Assembly: GCA_965116395.1 (NCBI GenBank)
Contig: OZ220684.1
Location: forward strand, 1,922,001 to 1,986,000
Origin: Bin5 sp965116395
Lineage (GTDB): Bacteria > Chloroflexota > Anaerolineae > Caldilineales > Caldilineaceae
DNA: 64,000 nucleotides
Reading direction: 5' to 3'
Both the position numbers and the translations under genes were made by a program. Each line of letters begins with the position of its first letter. Position 1 is the stretch's first letter. Positions 30,249-38,735 of this stretch are shown piece by piece. The notes below the pieces were generated by a model. It was not told the DNA's origin and did not search any database. It was given only the letters and a program-made list of their open reading frames with translations.

Positions 30249-30321
30249 AGGCGAGTAGCTCAATTGGCAGAGCGGCGGTCTCCAAAACCGCAGGTTGCGG
30301 GTTCAAGTCCTGCCTCGCCTG
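30249..30321 (+). tRNA. trnW: tRNA-Trp (anticodon CCA)
   Basis: Full cloverleaf: acceptor AGGCGAG/CTCGCCT, D stem GCTC/GAGC, anticodon stem GCGGT/ACCGC with loop CTCCAAA (anticodon CCA), T stem GCGGG/CCTGC with loop TTCAAGT, discriminator G. The 3' CCA is not encoded. Its position between tuf and secE is common in bacteria. Confidence 0.97.
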
Positions 30322-30324
30322 TCA

Positions 30325-30361
30325 GAAAATGACCACCAGCAGCCGCTCGGTGGTCATTTTC
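30325..30361. terminator. Symmetrical terminator-like hairpin after tRNA-Trp
   Basis: Perfect 13-bp stem (GAAAATGACCACC with GGTGGTCATTTTC) around an 11-base loop, four bases after the tRNA. The A and T tracts are inside the stem, so it may act in either direction or mark the tRNA 3' processing region. Confidence 0.75.
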
Positions 30362-30461
30362 CGCCTAAACAGGCTCAAAAAGCTGCATGAGGTAGATGAG
30401 CAGGTAAGATTTGTGGAGTTGTGAACATATTCTTGTGTTCACGCACAAAATGGAGTCAATC

Positions 30462-30680
30462 GTGAGCCGGTCATCAACTGTTCCAAGAACTGATAACGCA
30501 ATTGTACGGTACTTTAAGGAAACGCGCGCTGAGATTGGCAAGGTCACCTGGCCGACGCGAGAAGAGGGTACGCGCCTGACTATCGTTGTGTTGATTGTCA
30601 CCACAATCGCCGCGCTTGTACTGTTTGCTGTAGACTCATTCTTCAGTTATCTGGTGACGCTGTTTCTGCAAGTATTTTAG
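30462..30680 (+). CDS. secE: SecE, preprotein translocase subunit
   Basis: SecE is the small essential membrane subunit that clamps SecY in the Sec channel. From GTG 30462 (GGAG six bases upstream) the product has 72 residues: a short polar start, the amphipathic signature YFKETRAEIGKVTWPTREEG and one membrane helix (TIVVLIVTTIAALVLFAV). This is the short one-helix form usual outside the Proteobacteria. An ATG at 30450 is a possible alternative. nusG follows, as in most bacteria; rpmG, often nearby, is not present. Confidence 0.95.
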   Translation: MSRSSTVPRTDNAIVRYFKETRAEIGKVTWPTREEGTRLTIVVLIVTTIAALVLFAVDSFFSYLVTLFLQVF

Positions 30681-30756
30681 ACCGCATCTTTGGCGCAACC
30701 GCCTTCTGTTGTCGAGGAAGAGCCGGTTTTGAAATGTGACGCGCAAGGAGGAATTT

Positions 30757-31395
30757 GTGGGTGATATAACGAATACAGACGCCGACCCTGAATCCCAGGA
30801 AGATGAGACAGTTGCCGCGCTTGTGGACGATGAGTCGTCCGCTGCCACTGATGAGGAACCGACCGGTCCGAAACCGGAATGGTATGTGGTGCACAGTTAT
30901 TCGGGCAAGGAAAACAAAGTAAAAAAGAATCTGGAACACCGGGCGGAATCGATGAACATGACCGACCGGATCCTGCAGATAGTTGTACCTACCGAAACCG
31001 AAATCGAGATCAAAGATGGTATCCGTCGCGAGGTTGAGCGCCAGGTTTTCCCTGGCTATATTCTCATCGAGATGATAATGGATGAGGACAGCTGGTATGT
31101 GGTGCGCAATACCCCGGGCGTGACCAGTTTTGTAGGTATGGGAAACAAGCCCAGCCCCTTGAGCCAGGCCGAAGTGAGCCACATCATGAGCCGCATCGAA
31201 TCGGATGAACCGCGGGTCAAAGTCAGCTTCGATGTGGGCGAGCGCGTCCGAATTATAGAAGGACCGTTTGCTGAATTCACAGGTGTCGTCGATACGCTGG
31301 AGGCGGAGAAGGGCAAAGCCCGTGTCATGGTAAGTTTCTTCAACCGGGAAACACCGGTGGAGGTGGACTTCCTTCAATTGGAACGGGATACGTAA
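30757..31395 (+). CDS. nusG: Transcription factor NusG
   Basis: NusG binds the RNA polymerase clamp, modulates elongation and pausing, and links transcription to Rho or the ribosome. GTG 30757 has AAGGAGG five bases upstream. The 212 residues comprise an acidic N-terminal extension of about 35 residues, the NGN domain (EWYVVHSYSGKENKVKKNLE, then RQVFPGYILIEM) and a C-terminal KOW domain (FDVGERVRIIEGPFAEFTGV, ending VEVDFLQLERDT). It lies in the standard secE-nusG-rplK-rplA order. NusG is also part of rRNA antitermination complexes, which matters for the rRNA operon in this window. Confidence 0.98.
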   Translation: MGDITNTDADPESQEDETVAALVDDESSAATDEEPTGPKPEWYVVHSYSGKENKVKKNLEHRAESMNMTDRILQIVVPTETEIEIKDGIRREVERQVFPGYILIEMIMDEDSWYVVRNTPGVTSFVGMGNKPSPLSQAEVSHIMSRIESDEPRVKVSFDVGERVRIIEGPFAEFTGVVDTLEAEKGKARVMVSFFNRETPVEVDFLQLERDT

Positions 31396-31412
31396 AAGGA
31401 GAAGCAGGCGAG

Positions 31413-31838
31413 ATGGCGAAGAAAGTCAAAGCGGTTGTAAAGTTGCAGATCCCTGCCGGCAAAGCCAACCCTGCCCCACCGGTAGGCACGGCGCTCGGCC
31501 CGCATGGTGTCAATATCATGGGCTTCTGCAAGGAGTATAACGCGCGCACACAGAGTCAGATGGGGCAGGTCGTTCCGGTCGAAATCACGATTTTCCAGGA
31601 TCAGTCCTTTACATTTATTACCAAGACGCCGCCGGCGGCCGAACTGATAAAAAGGGCGGCCGGGGTCGAAAAAGGCAGCGGCATTCCCAATACGGAGATG
31701 GTGGGACAGATCACCAATCAACAGGTGCGGGAAATCGCCGAGATAAAGCTGAAGGATCTGGGCAATATCCCGATAGACAGCGCCATGCAGATGGTGAAAG
31801 GCACCGCCCGCAGTATGGGCGTGACGGTTGTCGAATAG
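31413..31838 (+). CDS. rplK: Ribosomal protein uL11
   Basis: uL11 forms the GTPase-associated centre with 23S rRNA. The 141 residues contain KLQIPAGKANPAPPVGTALG, HGVNIMGFCKEYNART, TFITKTPPAAELIKRAAGV and the C-terminal IAEIKLKDLGNIP and GTARSMGVTVVE. AAGGAG lies 11 bases before the ATG, and the gene follows nusG by 17 bases. The length is standard. Confidence 0.98.
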   Translation: MAKKVKAVVKLQIPAGKANPAPPVGTALGPHGVNIMGFCKEYNARTQSQMGQVVPVEITIFQDQSFTFITKTPPAAELIKRAAGVEKGSGIPNTEMVGQITNQQVREIAEIKLKDLGNIPIDSAMQMVKGTARSMGVTVVE

Positions 31839-31936
31839 GCGGGATCCGCACTTTACTTTGTGACCCCGCAGAAATCAATGAATCATCGATGGGAGGGGCG
31901 CCCGATAGTGCCCCGTTTGCACCACGAGGAGCGAAA

Positions 31937-32650
31937 ATGCCAAGACATAGTAGTCGTTACAACACTGCCCGTAGCAAGGTCGACCGCCATAAGCAATATA
32001 TGCCCGCGGAAGCCGTTGACCTGATGCGAGACGGCGCCACCGCCAAGTTCGATGAGACGGTGGAGGTGCATCTGAGCACCGGTGTCGACCCCCGTCACGC
32101 CGACCAGCAGGTGCGGGGCGTCGTAACCCTTCCCCATGGGACAGGCCGCGTCGTGCGCATTCTGGTTTTTGCCAGCGCCGATGGCGTCAGCCTGGCTGAG
32201 GAAGCCGGCGCCGACCATGTCGGCGGCGAAGATTTGGCCAAGGAGATTCAGGGAGGCTGGCTCGATTTTGATGTCGTTCTGGCCACACCGGATATGATGA
32301 GGGTTGTTGGCAGGCTGGGTCGCGTGCTTGGGCCGCGCGGAATGATGCCCAGCCCCAAAGCCGGCACAATCGTTCAGGCCGCTGAACTGCCGCGCGTCAT
32401 TCAGGAGACCCGTCTGGGCCGCGTCGAATTTCGCGTCGATAAGACAAGCAATATCCACGTTCCCATCGGCAAAGCGAGCTTTAACAGCGAGCAGATATTC
32501 GACAACTTCACCTCCATTATGGAAGCGGTTACGGCCGCGAGGCCTTCGGCTGTGAAGGGGATCTATCTGAAACGGGTAACGCTGACAAGCACCATGGGGC
32601 CTGGGATTCGCGTTGATGTCAATGCGGCCTCCATGCTTAAGGCTGCATAG
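31937..32650 (+). CDS. rplA: Ribosomal protein uL1
   Basis: uL1 forms the mobile stalk at the E site and in many bacteria represses the rplK-rplA mRNA. The ATG at 31937 has GAGGAG five bases upstream, so I reject the longer frame from 31889. The 237 residues show ATAKFDETVEVHLSTGVDPR, VVTLPHGTGRVVRILVFA, DMMRVVGRLGRVLGPRGMMP and NIHVPIGKASF. The spacer after rplK contains a small hairpin (GGGGC, ten bases, GCCCC) that might be an L1 target; this is not certain. Confidence 0.97.
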   Translation: MPRHSSRYNTARSKVDRHKQYMPAEAVDLMRDGATAKFDETVEVHLSTGVDPRHADQQVRGVVTLPHGTGRVVRILVFASADGVSLAEEAGADHVGGEDLAKEIQGGWLDFDVVLATPDMMRVVGRLGRVLGPRGMMPSPKAGTIVQAAELPRVIQETRLGRVEFRVDKTSNIHVPIGKASFNSEQIFDNFTSIMEAVTAARPSAVKGIYLKRVTLTSTMGPGIRVDVNAASMLKAA

Positions 32651-32748
32651 GCCCGGTTTGCCATTGCCAGACGCTGTACGGTAGAATTGGCACTTATCAA
32701 CCGCATAAGATACTCAGTTCCGTAGACAGTCGGCATTCGCGTTGCGAA

Positions 32749-32754
32749 TATAAT
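32749..32754 (+). promoter_or_regulatory. Possible -10 box of the rplJL promoter
   Basis: TATAAT preceded by GAA in the rplA-rplJ gap; no good -35 is seen at 17 bases (ACAGTC). It would start a leader of about 190 bases. Confidence 0.4.
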
Positions 32755-32791
32755 TGCGTCCAAATGCGCAGCCGGCCAAGGGATGAACACA

Positions 32792-32941
32792 GCGACCCGA
32801 CCGCCGTTTTCCGGCGGGAGTCGCTTGCCACGTCCTTGTCTGCATCCGCAAGGGCGTTTTTGTTTGCAGCGCCCGTCAGAGATTGTCAGGGACGCAGGTC
32901 GATATTGTCCGCGTCTTCACAGGAATCCTGTAGAAAGGGGG
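32792..32941 (+). ncRNA. Candidate L10 leader of rplJL
   Basis: The leader contains GCGAC-CCGA-CCGCCG paired with CGGCGG-GA-GTCGC: two helices around an asymmetric internal loop of the kink-turn kind, as in known L10 leaders. A second stem (CCTTG/CAAGG) and a third (GGGCG/CGCCC) follow before the AAAGGGGG ribosome binding site. Binding of the L10-L12 complex here would provide autoregulation; the assignment is from structure and position only. Confidence 0.5.
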
Positions 32942-32949
32942 AATGTCAA

Positions 32950-33498
32950 TTGGCACTTAGTCGAGAGAAAAAGGAAGAACTGGTCGCGCTGTACTCATCA
33001 CATCTGGAGAACGCTTCCGCGGTCGTGTTCACAGACTATCGCGGCTCCACCGTCTCGCAGATAAACGGGCTGCGCACCCATCTCAGAGAATCGGATACGT
33101 CCTATATGGTCGTAAAAAACCGGCTTCTGCGGCTTGCGTTGGCGAGTGTTGGAGTCACCGAAGAGTTGGACGAGCTGCTGGAAGGGCCGAATGCAGTCGC
33201 ATTTGTTGGCGAGGATATCGGCAGAGGCGTGTCCGCGTTGAAGGAAGGTCTTCGAGACCTCGAAGAAATCATTGAAATCAAAGGCGGCATCCTGGAGAAA
33301 AACGTTCTGGATGCCACCGGCGCCGCATCTCTGTCCGAACTGCCCACGCGCGAAGAGATGCTGGCCAAACTGTTGGCGACAATTATCGCGCCGGCCACCC
33401 AGATTGCCCGGGTCGTCAACGAACCCGGAGTCAGCCTGGCGCGGGTCGTCCAAGCGCACGCCGATGCAGACGCCGATGCGCAGGCAGAGGCGGCCTGA
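32950..33498 (+). CDS. rplJ: Ribosomal protein uL10
   Basis: uL10 anchors the L7/L12 dimers of the stalk. The TTG start at 32950 has AAAGGGGG eight bases upstream and gives MALSREKKEELVALYSSHLE, a normal N-terminus; the frame is open further upstream through the leader, but that part is not protein-like. The 182 residues include VVFTDYRGSTVSQINGLR, YMVVKNRLLRLAL and the C-terminal L12-binding helix, ending in an acidic Ala/Asp repeat (ADADADAQAEAA). rplL follows after about 100 bases. Confidence 0.96.
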   Translation: MALSREKKEELVALYSSHLENASAVVFTDYRGSTVSQINGLRTHLRESDTSYMVVKNRLLRLALASVGVTEELDELLEGPNAVAFVGEDIGRGVSALKEGLRDLEEIIEIKGGILEKNVLDATGAASLSELPTREEMLAKLLATIIAPATQIARVVNEPGVSLARVVQAHADADADAQAEAA

Positions 33499-33600
33499 GC
33501 ATCAACCGAGGGATTCAATCCCTCCTACATACATGGAAAGCACAGTTAGACAGTCGAGACAGGCAACCCACAGAAACAGACAATTGGGAGAATTCTAAAA

Positions 33601-33981
33601 ATGGCAGATCTGAATGCAATCAAAGAACAACTGGACGGACTTACTCTTCTGGAAGCCGCTGAACTGGTGAAAATGCTGGAAGAGGCCTGGGGCGTCAGCG
33701 CGGCCGCATCTGTGGCGGTGGCAGGCGTGGCTGGCGGCGCGGCTGAAGTCGAAGAAGAGGTGGAAGAGCAGACAGAGTTTGACGTGATCCTCGGCGATAT
33801 CGGAGCCAGGAAAATTAACGTCATTAAGGCTGTGCGTGCGGTCACAAGCCTGGGTCTGCGAGAGGCCAAGGAGTTGGTCGAAAGCGCACCGGCGCCTGTG
33901 GTGCAGGGTGTGGCTAAGGACGTCGCCGAAGACGCCAAAGCCCAGTTGGAGGCCGAAGGGGCAACTGTAGAGATCAAGTAA
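33601..33981 (+). CDS. rplL: Ribosomal protein bL12
   Basis: bL12 forms the flexible stalk that recruits translation GTPases. The 126 residues have the N-terminal dimerisation helices (LLEAAELVKMLEEAWGVSAA), an Ala/Val/Gly hinge and the C-terminal domain (FDVILGDIGARKINVIKAVR, LGLREAKELVESAPAPV). The length is standard. It ends the operon: a strong terminator begins 20 bases after the stop. Confidence 0.98.
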   Translation: MADLNAIKEQLDGLTLLEAAELVKMLEEAWGVSAAASVAVAGVAGGAAEVEEEVEEQTEFDVILGDIGARKINVIKAVRAVTSLGLREAKELVESAPAPVVQGVAKDVAEDAKAQLEAEGATVEIK

Positions 33982-34000
33982 CCTTCCGACCTGACCGATC

Positions 34001-34039
34001 AAAGGGGTGCATCCGATAACGGATGCGCCCCTTTTTTTT
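34001..34039 (+). terminator. Rho-independent terminator after rplL
   Basis: AAAGGGGTGCATCCG paired with CGGATGCGCCCCTTT (one T-G pair), 4-base loop, run of eight T's. Confidence 0.95.
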
Positions 34040-34098
34040 CAGGACCCCGGCCGACAGCAGCCGGCAGCTTTGGCCGCAGGCCGGTAGATTGAGACTGC

Positions 34099-34127
34099 TT
34101 GTTCGGCCATTTGCACTATGATACAAT
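34099..34127 (+). promoter_or_regulatory. Promoter of holB
   Basis: -35 TTGTTC (34099-34104), 17-base spacer, -10 TACAAT (34122-34127). Confidence 0.55.
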
Positions 34128-34168
34128 TCCGTGACGTCTTAACCACAGAATCATAGAGGGAGATACAA

Positions 34169-35197
34169 TTGCCTGAAGGCCCGGTCGTAGGCCATCAGTG
34201 GGCTATCGAACTGTTGCACAATAGCATCCAGCATGACACGCTGCGCCATGCTTATCTGTTTGTGGGCCCGGCCCAGTTGGGCAAGTCAACCCTGGTTCGC
34301 AGCTTTGCCCAGTCGCTTCTCTGCTCAAAGGCAGTCGCGGGCCGTGCCTGCGCCAACTGCCGCTCGTGCCGTCTCTTGCAGTCGGGCGGCCATCCCGATT
34401 TCATCCTGCTGGCGCCGACCGATCGCCACGATGAGCCGGACAGAGAGAATGGTCTTCATCGCGCTGAACAGGCGGCCGATATCATTCGGCAGGCGATGCT
34501 GCACCCCATGGAAGGGCGCTACAAAGTCTTCCTGATTCAGGACGCGCACAGAGCTCACATCAGCTTCGCCAATAAGCTCCTGAAAACGCTGGAAGAGCCG
34601 CCGCCGCACGTGGTCCTCTGTCTGACCGCCCAGGACAAGTCGGCTCTTTTGCCAACGATCGTCAGCCGGTGCCAGGTTCTGGCGTTGCGGCCGCTTGGGC
34701 AGCAGATCATGGAAGAGGCGCTGCACACACGCTGGGGAGCGTCTCCGCAGCAGGCCGCACTGCTGGCTCGTCTGGCAAACGGCTGCCTGGGATGGGCGGT
34801 TGACCAGGTGAAACAACCGGAACCACTGGCGGAAAGAAGCCAGCGGTTGACAGAGTTACAGGAACTCAGTCGCAGCAGTCGCGTCACACGTCTTGCTTTT
34901 GCACAGAAGCTCACGGCCGCGCGCAGCCAGACGCGCCTGTTTACCCTGCTTGCCCTGTGGACGAGCTGGTGGCGCGATGTAATGCTGGCCCAATCCGGCT
35001 GTCTGGAGCAGTGCGCCAACGTCGACCTGCTGGACACGCTCGCGCAGACAGCCGCCGACTTTCGTCCCATCGATGTCCAGGTGTATTTGCACACATTGAG
35101 CCGTATTGAAGGCTATTTGCGGCATACCGTTAACACTGGGCTGGCGCTGGACGTACTTTTGTTGCAGATGCCGCGCCCGCACGCCAGACAGGTGTAA
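34169..35197 (+). CDS. holB: DNA polymerase III delta' subunit
   Basis: Delta' is part of the clamp loader that places the sliding clamp on primed DNA. The TTG start follows GAGGGAGA by a few bases. The 342 residues show GHQWAIELLHNSIQHDTLRH, the P-loop YLFVGPAQLGKST, a four-cysteine zinc module (CSKAVAGRACANCRSC), NKLLKTLEEPPPHVVLCL and IVSRCQVLALRPL with the SRC motif. The length and the zinc module fit the clamp-loader family; DnaX would be longer. ricT follows after 64 bases, the same holB-yaaT pairing seen in Firmicutes. Confidence 0.92.
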   Translation: MPEGPVVGHQWAIELLHNSIQHDTLRHAYLFVGPAQLGKSTLVRSFAQSLLCSKAVAGRACANCRSCRLLQSGGHPDFILLAPTDRHDEPDRENGLHRAEQAADIIRQAMLHPMEGRYKVFLIQDAHRAHISFANKLLKTLEEPPPHVVLCLTAQDKSALLPTIVSRCQVLALRPLGQQIMEEALHTRWGASPQQAALLARLANGCLGWAVDQVKQPEPLAERSQRLTELQELSRSSRVTRLAFAQKLTAARSQTRLFTLLALWTSWWRDVMLAQSGCLEQCANVDLLDTLAQTAADFRPIDVQVYLHTLSRIEGYLRHTVNTGLALDVLLLQMPRPHARQV

Positions 35198-35261
35198 TAC
35201 AGCACACTCGCCGGCGGCCAGATGCGAGGCCCTCTGCGGAAACGATAATGGAGAATCTACC

Positions 35262-36131
35262 ATGCCCATCGTAGTCGGAGCCCAGTTCAAGCCCGTTACG
35301 AAGATATATTTTTTCGATCCGGTTAACCACTTGGATCTGGTTCCAAAAGATTATGTGATCGTGGATACGGTCAAAGGCCGGGATCTGGTGCAGATCGTTC
35401 AAGCGCCTCATGACGTTGCCAAGAACGAAATCGTCGGCGAGATCAAGAAGGTGATTCGCCGGGCAACACCTTGGGATCTCCTGCAGAAAGATCTGTGGAA
35501 GGAAAAGCAGACCGAGGCGGTGGCCGTCTGTCGCGAGAAGGCGCGGGCGCACAAATTAGACATCAAGGTGCGTCGTTGTGAATACAACTACGAGGGCGGC
35601 AGGCTGACCGTCTACTTCGCCGCGGAGCAACGGATTGATTTCCGCGCGCTTGTACGCGATCTGGCCCGCACTTTTCACACCCGCATCGAAATGCGGCAGA
35701 TCGGCGTGCGCGACGAGGCCAAGTTGTTGGACGGCGTGGGTAAATGCGGCCGCCAACTCTGTTGCACCAGTTGGCTGCGCGAGTTTGCCTCGGTGAGCAT
35801 TCGCCAGGCGAAGAATCAGCAGTTGCCCCTCAATCAGGACGAGATCAGCGGCGTCTGCGGCAGACTGCTCTGTTGCCTCTCATATGAAGATCCGATCTAC
35901 AAGAAGGCAAACAAGAAGATGCCGAAAGTCGGGTCAGAGGTGACGACGCTCCAGGGCAAGGGGCGGATCCGTCACCTGCACCCGCTTAAGGAAAGTGTCA
36001 CCGTTATGCTTGAAAATAACGTCCTGGCCGAATTCGAGCTGTCAGAACTGATTTCAGGGAAAAAGGAAAAGGACGGCGGCTGTGGCACCTGCGGCGGCTG
36101 CACCGTCAAGAGGCGAGCGGGCGAGGAATAG
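35262..36131 (+). CDS. ricT: RicT (YaaT/PSP1 family) protein
   Basis: PSP1-family proteins related to B. subtilis YaaT/RicT belong to the RicA-RicF-RicT complex, which works with RNase Y in mRNA maturation. The ATG at 35262 has GGAG nine bases upstream, giving 289 residues. Conserved parts are VCREKARAHKLDIKVRRCEY, YFAAEQRIDFRALVRDLART, IEMRQIGVRDEAKLLDGVGK and two cysteine pairs in CGRQLCCTSWL and CGRLLCCLSYE; CGTCGGCTVKRR lies near the C-terminus. The rny gene is convergent next to it, which fits the functional link. RicA and RicF are not in the window. Confidence 0.88.
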   Translation: MPIVVGAQFKPVTKIYFFDPVNHLDLVPKDYVIVDTVKGRDLVQIVQAPHDVAKNEIVGEIKKVIRRATPWDLLQKDLWKEKQTEAVAVCREKARAHKLDIKVRRCEYNYEGGRLTVYFAAEQRIDFRALVRDLARTFHTRIEMRQIGVRDEAKLLDGVGKCGRQLCCTSWLREFASVSIRQAKNQQLPLNQDEISGVCGRLLCCLSYEDPIYKKANKKMPKVGSEVTTLQGKGRIRHLHPLKESVTVMLENNVLAEFELSELISGKKEKDGGCGTCGGCTVKRRAGEE

Positions 36132-36269
36132 AACTCCGCCTGCGCGCACAAGTACACTTATGTTGTAAGAGGACTCCCTGCCGCAGGCAAACCCTCAATT
36201 CGACAGAGAAATTTAGTCATCATGGCCCTGTCGGTCCGGCTACGCCATGCGTGCAGCCATGTCAGAATA

Positions 36270-36299
36270 CCCGCTATGTTGCATGGGCAACAGAGCGGG
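36270..36299. terminator. Hairpin between convergent ricT and rny
   Basis: CCCGCT/AGCGGG with inner GTTGC/GCAAC, overlapping the rny stop codon. On the plus strand TTTCG follows; a long T run is missing, so the terminator role is tentative. Confidence 0.45.
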
Positions 36300-37845
36300 T
36301 TTCGCGGATGACCGTAACTCGAATCTGTCCCGGATATTCCAGGTTGTCTTCGATTTTACTGGCTATGTTTTTCCCCAGTTCGATTACCTGTAGATCGTCG
36401 ATTTCATCCGGCTGCACGATCACCCGGATCTCGCGGCCGGCCTGAATGGCGAATGTCTGGTTCACCCCTTCAAAGCCGTTGGCAATATCTTCCAAGGCCG
36501 TCACCCGTTTTATGTACGCCTCGAGGCTCTCTCGACGCGCACCCGGCCGTGCGCCGCTAATGGCGTCCGCCGCCGCCACAATTATGGCTTCGATCGATTC
36601 GGGCTCGACCTCGCCATGATGGCTGGCAATGCAGTTGACGATTTTGGCATTGAGCCCGTACCGCTTGGCGATTTCACCGCCGACGATGGCGTGCGGGCCG
36701 TCGATTTCATGGCTGACCGCCTTGCCAAGATCATGCAGCAGGCCCCCCAGGCGGCTCGTCTTAACATCGGCGTGTAGCTCTTCGGCGATCACCGCTGCCA
36801 GATGCGCCGTCTCAATTGCGTGGTAATACTGATTCTGTCCGTAGCTGGTACGGAATTTCAGACGGCCCAGCAGCTTCTGGATCTCTCTGTGCAGCCCCTG
36901 CGTATTGGTCTCAATCAGGGCCTGCTCCCCAGCCTCCTGAATGACCTGATTCACCTCCTGTTGCGCCCTCTCCACCTCTTTCTCGATGCGGGCTGGGTGA
37001 ATGCGGCCATCGGAGACCAGTTTGCTGAGAGAGATACGTGCAACTTCGCGCCGCACCGGGTCGAAGCTGCTGATCAGGATCGCTTCGGGCGTATCATCCA
37101 CAACCAGATCGACACCTGTCGCCTGTTCGATGGCGCGAATGTTTCGCCCCTGCCGCCCGATGATTCGCCCCTTCATCTCATCGGATGGCAGGTTGACGGC
37201 GCTGACGGAGTATTCGGTGACATGCTCGCTGGCAATCCGTTCTACGGACAGTGTGATGATCTCTCTGGCGCGGCGTTCCGCGATCTCTTGCGTCTCGGCC
37301 TCGACCTCACGAATTGTGCGTGCCAGCTCCTGTCGCGAATTTTTCTCCGCTTCCTTTAGCAGAGTCTGTCTGGCTTCTTCCTGGGTCATGTGGGCCACGC
37401 GCTGCAACTCTTCATTGCGCTGTTGCTCGGCGGCCTCCAGATCAGTCGTCCGTTTGTCGAGACCGCTTTCCCGCTGGTTCAGCTTGCGTTCACGGTTTTC
37501 AATCTGATCGACCCGTTTGTCAATCTGCTCCTGACGATTGCGAAGCCGGCTGTCTATACGGTCCAGATCTTTGCGCTGGCGCGTGCGTGTGGCATCCAGC
37601 TCGTTCCGTATCCGTACTTCGTCTTCTTTCAACGCCAGCTGCTGGCGTTTGATCTCAGCCTCGGCTTCCGTAAGAATCTGGGTCGCCTGTGCCTCCGCGC
37701 TCTGCACAGCGAGCTCCTGCCGCTCCTTCTCTTGAGCTTCGCCGGATGTTAATCCGCGTCGATAAGCGAGATATACCAGATACCCGACTAAAGTCGCGCC
37801 AAGCAGGGCAGCGACAACAATAGCAACTACAGCTAATAGATCCAT
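36274..37845 (-). CDS. rny: Ribonuclease Y
   Basis: RNase Y is a membrane-anchored endoribonuclease that starts mRNA decay. The ATG at 37845 has AAGGGG seven bases upstream (an open extension of ten codons is rejected). The 523 residues have an N-terminal membrane helix (LLAVVAIVVAALLGATLVGY), a long charged coiled coil to about residue 190, a KH domain (MKGRIIGRQGRNIRAIEQAT) and an HD domain (GGLLHDLGKAVSHE and ASHHGEVEPES). This order and length are typical. It is the last gene of the minus-strand group dnaA-recA-recX-rny, facing ricT. Confidence 0.97.
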   Translation of the reverse strand: MDLLAVVAIVVAALLGATLVGYLVYLAYRRGLTSGEAQEKERQELAVQSAEAQATQILTEAEAEIKRQQLALKEDEVRIRNELDATRTRQRKDLDRIDSRLRNRQEQIDKRVDQIENRERKLNQRESGLDKRTTDLEAAEQQRNEELQRVAHMTQEEARQTLLKEAEKNSRQELARTIREVEAETQEIAERRAREIITLSVERIASEHVTEYSVSAVNLPSDEMKGRIIGRQGRNIRAIEQATGVDLVVDDTPEAILISSFDPVRREVARISLSKLVSDGRIHPARIEKEVERAQQEVNQVIQEAGEQALIETNTQGLHREIQKLLGRLKFRTSYGQNQYYHAIETAHLAAVIAEELHADVKTSRLGGLLHDLGKAVSHEIDGPHAIVGGEIAKRYGLNAKIVNCIASHHGEVEPESIEAIIVAAADAISGARPGARRESLEAYIKRVTALEDIANGFEGVNQTFAIQAGREIRVIVQPDEIDDLQVIELGKNIASKIEDNLEYPGQIRVTVIRETRSVAHAT

Positions 37846-37998
37846 CTCCGAACCCCTTGGTTTGGATGCGCACAACCTGAAACAGCCATGGTTGCGCCGG
37901 TTGGATACAGTAGTATCCTTCCCTTCCCTCCCTCAATAAGCCTGAACTTTCGTGTGTTCATTGTCGTTTCAATGGCCGCGCGGTCCAGCTTACCCATC

Positions 37999-38685
37999 CT
38001 ACCGTTCCTTCGGGATGGCATCGGGCGGCTCGCGCGCCTCCTCCAACTCTCGCCAGATGAGGTCAATCACGTCCCTGGCCACATTCCAGTTAAAACCTCG
38101 GCGCTGGAGAAAGGCCCCCAGCTTCCTGCGAAACTGATTGACGTCTGTCTCCCCTTGCCATCTGTACAGACGGCTGCGGGCAGCAGCTTCACAGGCCGAA
38201 GCCGCGTCGCTCAGTTCGTCAATGATATCCTGGGCGACGCTTTCATTTACACCTTTTTGGCGCAACTCGTATTGCAGTGCCCTAGGTGCAACAGGTCGAA
38301 ATTGATTACGCTGTTCCACCCAATAGCGGGCAAATTCCCGATCATTGAGATACTGTCTATCTTGCAGTTTCGCGATGATCCATTCGATCTGTGTCGCGCT
38401 GAGCCGGCGCCCGTCCCGCGGCCGGTACGCGTGGAGATTGCGCTGCACCTCCGCTTGGCTGCGGGGACGTACTGCCAGAAAACGCAGTGCCTTGTTGTAG
38501 CCGCGGCTGCGCAGGTCGACAGCCTTCAACTCCTCAATCTCCTGGGCACTGAGCTGCTGGCCGATCCTCAGTTGGGCGGCATCAACCGCCGGCAACGGAA
38601 ACGCATATTCGCTGTCCAGAAAGAGATTGACTCGCTCCTTGTCCCTTTTCTGAAAACGCATCGCTGTAATGGTTCTGCCTGTCAT
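37999..38685 (-). CDS. recX: RecX, regulator of RecA
   Basis: RecX inhibits RecA filament extension. The 228 residues show three-helix repeats characteristic of the family: ALRFLAVRPRSQAEVQRNLH, LQDRQYLNDREFARYWVEQR, APRALQYELRQKGVNESVAQ and a last repeat ending VARDVIDLIWRE. The N-terminal part (VNLFLDSEYAFPLPAVDAAQ) is the usual RecX lead-in. It lies downstream of recA, as expected, but with a gap of about 620 bases and a terminator between them, so some transcripts probably end before recX. Confidence 0.93.
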   Translation of the reverse strand: MTGRTITAMRFQKRDKERVNLFLDSEYAFPLPAVDAAQLRIGQQLSAQEIEELKAVDLRSRGYNKALRFLAVRPRSQAEVQRNLHAYRPRDGRRLSATQIEWIIAKLQDRQYLNDREFARYWVEQRNQFRPVAPRALQYELRQKGVNESVAQDIIDELSDAASACEAAARSRLYRWQGETDVNQFRRKLGAFLQRRGFNWNVARDVIDLIWRELEEAREPPDAIPKER

Positions 38686-38697
38686 AATCGGCTCGAC

Positions 38698-38735
38698 AAA
38701 AAAAGTCGCCGTGGTCTAAGACCACAGCGACTTAA
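38698..38735 (-). terminator. Rho-independent terminator between recA and recX
   Basis: On the minus strand: AAGTCGCTGTGGTC, TTA loop, GACCACGGCGACTT, then a run of T's. It should stop transcription coming from recA. Confidence 0.85.

Noticed and set aside
28959..30263. 434-residue frame antisense to tuf, and similar ones antisense to fusA (26590-27663) and the ABC genes (51251-52474)
   Set aside because: Shadows of strongly biased coding sequences; composition and lack of motifs do not support genes.
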